Of a stretch of DNA of 10,997 nucleotides, positions 8,851-10,997 are shown piece by piece; positions within the stretch are counted from its first letter, which is position 1, and each line of letters starts with the position of its first letter. Below the pieces are notes generated by a model that saw nothing but the letters and a program-made list of their open reading frames with translations, had not been told where the DNA came from and made no database searches. The translations under genes and the position numbers were made by a program. The stretch is from UBA11164 sp002420085 (GTDB taxonomy: Bacteria; Pseudomonadota; Gammaproteobacteria; Xanthomonadales; Xanthomonadaceae): the NCBI GenBank assembly GCA_031976395.1, contig DALYLJ010000104.1, forward strand, positions 1 through 10,997. The letters run 5' to 3'.

Positions 8851-9062
8851 TTCGGTTTTCTCTTGCAGCCGGCGAACAGGCCCGTCTGTCCTTGAAGCGG
8901 CTTCCCAGTGAAGCTGCGCATGAAATTCCGCCGCACATCCGCAGCGTGACGACCATGCCCACGACACGCCTGCACGAATGCTTGGCGCAGATCGTTTTCC
9001 ACCCGAATACCCAGCCCTGAGACCTCAAGCGCAACGGCCGAACCATACCACAACGGAAACAC
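8847..9062 (-). CDS. Small ribbon-helix-helix-like protein, start uncertain
   Basis: This ORF ends in a TGA that overlaps the methyltransferase ATG (ATGA), which supports a translated, coupled gene. The core reads as a short strand (GLGIRV), a helix (ENDLRQAFVQAC), a turn (RGHGRHA) and a second helix (ADVRRNFMRSF). This matches the pattern of ribbon-helix-helix DNA-binding proteins such as CopG-like regulators and antitoxins. The tail is basic (CKRKPK). No good start exists: GTG at 9062 has AGGA only two bases away, TTG at 9053 has AGGAA ten bases away, and the frame is open to an ATG at 9224 inside the TPR remnant. It could be a regulator of the cassette or the remains of a longer gene. The call rests on pattern only. 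Confidence 0.4.
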   Translation of the reverse strand: MFPLWYGSAVALEVSGLGIRVENDLRQAFVQACRGHGRHAADVRRNFMRSFTGKPLQGQTGLFAGCKRKPK

Positions 9063-9184
9063 ATTCCTGATCAGCGCCAACCCTCGGCTGGAAGATCCGG
9101 TGGCCACCGAGCGCACGCGCACGCGATGGCTCGAACCGCTCGGAACGGTCGCGTCAGGCTGGGCATCGCGGGGATACTTCGGCC

Positions 9185-9421
9185 TCAACGGCCATCCAGA
9201 TAGCCACGTAACTGCTTCAACCACCGGTGATCCGCCACCAGATGGCGCAGCATCGCGCTCTCAAGCCCCTCCAACAGGGCGTCCGCCTCGGCGCGGCGGC
9301 CCTGTCCGTCCAGCATTCTGGCGATCCAGTACCGTGTGCGCAGGTGGTCAGGATGCGCCTCGCCCAGCACCTCCGGGCGGCGCTGAATCTCCCAGACAGC
9401 GCGGAATTCTCTCTCCGCCTC
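9185..9421 (-). pseudogene. C-terminal remnant of a TPR-repeat protein
   Basis: The minus-strand frame reads EAEREFRAVWEIQ, then VLGEAHPDHLRTRYWIARML, then GQGRRAEADALLEGL, and ends GYLDGR at a TGA. The pattern of LG-HP--L--R and A----G---EA--LL is that of tetratricopeptide repeats found at the ends of bacterial kinase-TPR and NB-ARC-TPR proteins. The frame runs straight into the recN repeat at 9422, beyond which the TPR pattern stops, so the 5' part of the gene is missing. An in-frame ATG at 9370 exists but follows no clear ribosome binding site. The parent protein's function is unknown. Confidence 0.65.
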
Positions 9422-9632
9422 GGTCGCGGCCCAGGGCCATGCCCATCTTCAGGTCAGCAAATCGATCGGCAATGCCGGCAGCCGCAGCGCGGTGCGCATG
9501 CTTTCCGACGACGAACGGGTGGCCGAACTGGCACGCATGCTCGACGGACTGGAGATCGGCAGCGAATCGATCGAACTGGCCCGACGCATGCTGGCCAACG
9601 CCGGCTGATCGATCGCAACGGGGTCGGCCTTG
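9422..9632 (+). pseudogene. recN 3'-end fragment (direct repeat copy 2)
   Basis: It is a near-exact copy of 6844-7054, carrying the last 61 recN codons, the TGA and 24 downstream bases. Of its two differences, G9469 changes a GCC codon to GGC (alanine to glycine at about residue 510) and G9622 lies after the stop. It has no start or ATPase domains of its own, so it cannot make RecN. Its left end abuts a broken TPR gene. The right end is followed at once by sequence not found at copy 1. Confidence 0.95.
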
Positions 9633-9640
9633 ATCGATCG
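9606..9640. repeat. Paired TGATCGATCG words at the end of repeat copy 2
   Basis: TGATCGATCG occurs at the recN stop (9606-9615) and again at 9631-9640, straddling the point where copy 2 stops matching copy 1. The second word is absent at copy 1. It may be a trace of the recombination that made the junction, or coincidence. Confidence 0.5.
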
Positions 9641-9738
9641 GCGCTCTGGAAGACCATGCTTGCCACCGATGGATGTGACAACGACTCGGTCAGTCATGAT
9701 TCGAGGCCATGTCGATCGCGGATCTACATCGAACCAGA

Positions 9739-10845
9739 TCACTGCACCGGAAGGCCATAGTGCTCGATGCGCGTGGATTCCGGATCGAGCCATTTTGCAT
9801 TGCTTGTAACATCGAGTTTCGGACACCGCATCCGATAGCGCTCAACCGTATCAGCAGTAATCACGATTCCCATTTCTGATGAAACGAGGTCGGGTGGGGT
9901 GTTGAACAGGATATCCGCAGCAATCAACTTTGCCAGATACGAAGTGATGACCGGCGCGCCCGCTCCTGAATCAACATGCGCATGACGATCGACCAAGGAG
10001 CGGATTTCAGATCGACCTGGAATATCCACCTGCAGGGATGAGAATCGCAGCCGTGCATCGTCAGCCGACAGCATCCGGCCGACCAGGCCAATGTGATAAC
10101 ACATACCGATCATGCTGGCCTGTATTTCCTGCTCGATATCCGAGTAGGCGACAGTCATATTGCCGTTCTCCGCCGCCAATCGATGATCACGGTAATGACT
10201 CAATTCGTGAACAAGCGTGCCCATGGCTACACGAAACGCATTAAGACTATCGCCTCCGAAAACGATTTCCGAGCCATTGACGTCATCCGCAGAGAAACGC
10301 AGGTAATGATGCAGACGTGGTCTCGAATTCACCCGAAATCGTTTACGATCAGCGACACCGCGCTCGCGCTCGACCAAGATGAAATCGAAATGGATGTCCT
10401 CTGCTCCGAGCAGCGCGTGGTCGTGGGCAAAACCCAACGCATCTTCGATCAAGGCATTCAGGATGGAATGCGATCTCGGTTCGAGCGCCCGCCCGCGCTC
10501 GATCAGGATCGACCAGGTCAGGCTGGCATGCCGTTCGTGACGGTTCAAACCGAGTGGCACCAGCGTACCCTGTCGAGCATCGTGACTGCCAGGAAAATAG
10601 GTTTCAATCGTGATACTGTGGAGGGCAGGATTTCGATCAGCTCGCGGACGCAGTGAGAACTCCCAGGCCGTCATTTCCTGCACTTCCGTGACCAACTCCG
10701 ATGGAACTTCCTTGATCCGTTGCAGCGGGCCTGTCGAACAACCAGCAATCAGGGCAAGCAAGGCGGTTGCCGTCCACATGAATAGTAGCTGGAGGGGCGT
10801 TTTTTCGCCCCTCCGACGAGCACCCAAACAGAACCACACCTTCAT
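9739..10845 (-). CDS. Predicted lipoprotein with HExxH metallopeptidase motif
   Basis: The gene encodes 368 residues of no family I recognise. A basic N-terminal stretch (ARRRGEK) and a hydrophobic helix end in the lipobox LIAGC, with the lipidated Cys near residue 36, so it should be anchored to the envelope facing the periplasm. GTLVHELSHYRDH near residues 209-221 holds HExxH, the zinc-binding and catalytic motif of many metallopeptidases. Glu residues in DIEQE about 20 residues later could be the third ligand, as in gluzincins. The start at 10845 has GAGGA eight bases upstream; ATG 10854 has none at proper spacing. It follows the broken recN copy. Base use looks less GC-rich than the chaperone genes. 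Substrate unknown; the peptidase role is inferred from the motif alone. Confidence 0.7.
   Translation of the reverse strand: MKVWFCLGARRRGEKTPLQLLFMWTATALLALIAGCSTGPLQRIKEVPSELVTEVQEMTAWEFSLRPRADRNPALHSITIETYFPGSHDARQGTLVPLGLNRHERHASLTWSILIERGRALEPRSHSILNALIEDALGFAHDHALLGAEDIHFDFILVERERGVADRKRFRVNSRPRLHHYLRFSADDVNGSEIVFGGDSLNAFRVAMGTLVHELSHYRDHRLAAENGNMTVAYSDIEQEIQASMIGMCYHIGLVGRMLSADDARLRFSSLQVDIPGRSEIRSLVDRHAHVDSGAGAPVITSYLAKLIAADILFNTPPDLVSSEMGIVITADTVERYRMRCPKLDVTSNAKWLDPESTRIEHYGLPVQ
10791..10814 (-). promoter_or_regulatory. Strong hairpin in the first codons of the lipoprotein gene
   Basis: GGAGGGGCG and CGCCCCTCC form a perfect 9-bp stem, eight of nine pairs being G-C, around a loop of six A in the mRNA. 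It starts about 31 bases inside the predicted coding sequence, across codons for RRGEKTPL before the signal-peptide core. Such a structure could slow translation initiation or attenuate transcription. If translation started at ATG 10779 instead it would be a leader hairpin, but no ribosome binding site supports that start. Confidence 0.55.
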
Positions 10846-10908
10846 GGGGCTCATCCTCTGCCATCAATCGCTTAATTCTCATGTCTCGGCGGATTGGTTC
10901 CTCCGGCC

Positions 10909-10997
10909 TCAACAAAAGCCGAGGCCGAAGCAGACGCCAACACTGAACTGTTCATCACCAACCGACTGGATACTGTATACCAACCTTGCGATGGCGG
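10909..10997 (-). CDS. Partial unidentified CDS, C-terminal end
   Basis: A minus-strand frame enters from the right edge and ends at TGA 10909-10911. It reads ARLVYSIQSVGDEQFSVGVC and then FGLGFC. The alternation of hydrophobic and polar residues with a terminal Phe resembles a beta-rich, outer-membrane-type end. A second frame is also open from the edge to about 10866 (ending NPPRHEN), so the choice is uncertain. The 64 bases between this stop and the lipoprotein start contain GGCCTC/GAGGCC inverted words but no clear terminator. Confidence 0.3.
   Translation of the reverse strand, partial: AIARLVYSIQSVGDEQFSVGVCFGLGFC

Noticed and set aside
7705..8895. A 396-codon plus-strand open frame over the methyltransferase.
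   Set aside because: The minus strand carries DPGAGSGRF and NPPY in order, so this is a shadow.
6844..9632. The recN duplication as an assembly artefact.
   Set aside because: The copies differ at two bases and have different flanks on both sides, which argues against a simple assembly loop, though only read data can exclude it.
9100..9760. Two plus-strand frames of 177 codons through the recN copy.
   Set aside because: They read the recN fragment in wrong frames and the TPR remnant antisense.

Overview
The window looks like a chromosomal piece of a GC-rich gammaproteobacterium. The heat-shock cluster hrcA-grpE-dnaK-dnaJ with a divergent recN next to hrcA, the protein sequences (for example the DnaK tail DVVDAEFTEVK) and the G-rich intergenic tandem repeats recall Xanthomonadales or related lineages. 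This placement is inference; no rRNA or tRNA is present to test it.

Left part (1-5362): after a gene-free left edge with short tandem repeats and hairpins come dnaJ, dnaK, grpE and hrcA, all on the minus strand and transcribed in the order hrcA, grpE, dnaK, dnaJ. A sigma70-like promoter candidate precedes hrcA and a good heat-shock sigma32-like promoter candidate precedes dnaK. HrcA is present but no CIRCE operator is visible here. The products form the DnaK folding machine (DnaK chaperone, DnaJ co-chaperone, GrpE nucleotide exchange factor) plus its repressor. recN (5363-7030, plus strand), a DNA break repair ATPase, diverges from hrcA across 73 bases.

Right part (7031-10997) is an accessory region. 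The last 187 bases of recN plus 24 bases of its downstream flank (6844-7054) recur at 9422-9632 with only two differences. Between these direct repeats lies about 2.4 kb of minus-strand cargo. In transcription order it holds the tail of a TPR-repeat protein cut off exactly at the repeat, a small ribbon-helix-helix-like ORF, an N6-adenine DNA methyltransferase, and the first few dozen codons of what looks like its partner restriction endonuclease. The last three are joined by ATGA start/stop overlaps. I read this as the remains of a type II restriction-modification cassette that has lost its nuclease. Recombination between the repeats would remove 2578 bases and leave recN intact.

Beyond the second repeat is a predicted lipoprotein with an HExxH zinc-peptidase motif and a very stable hairpin inside its first codons. 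The tail of another unidentified minus-strand gene runs off the right edge.
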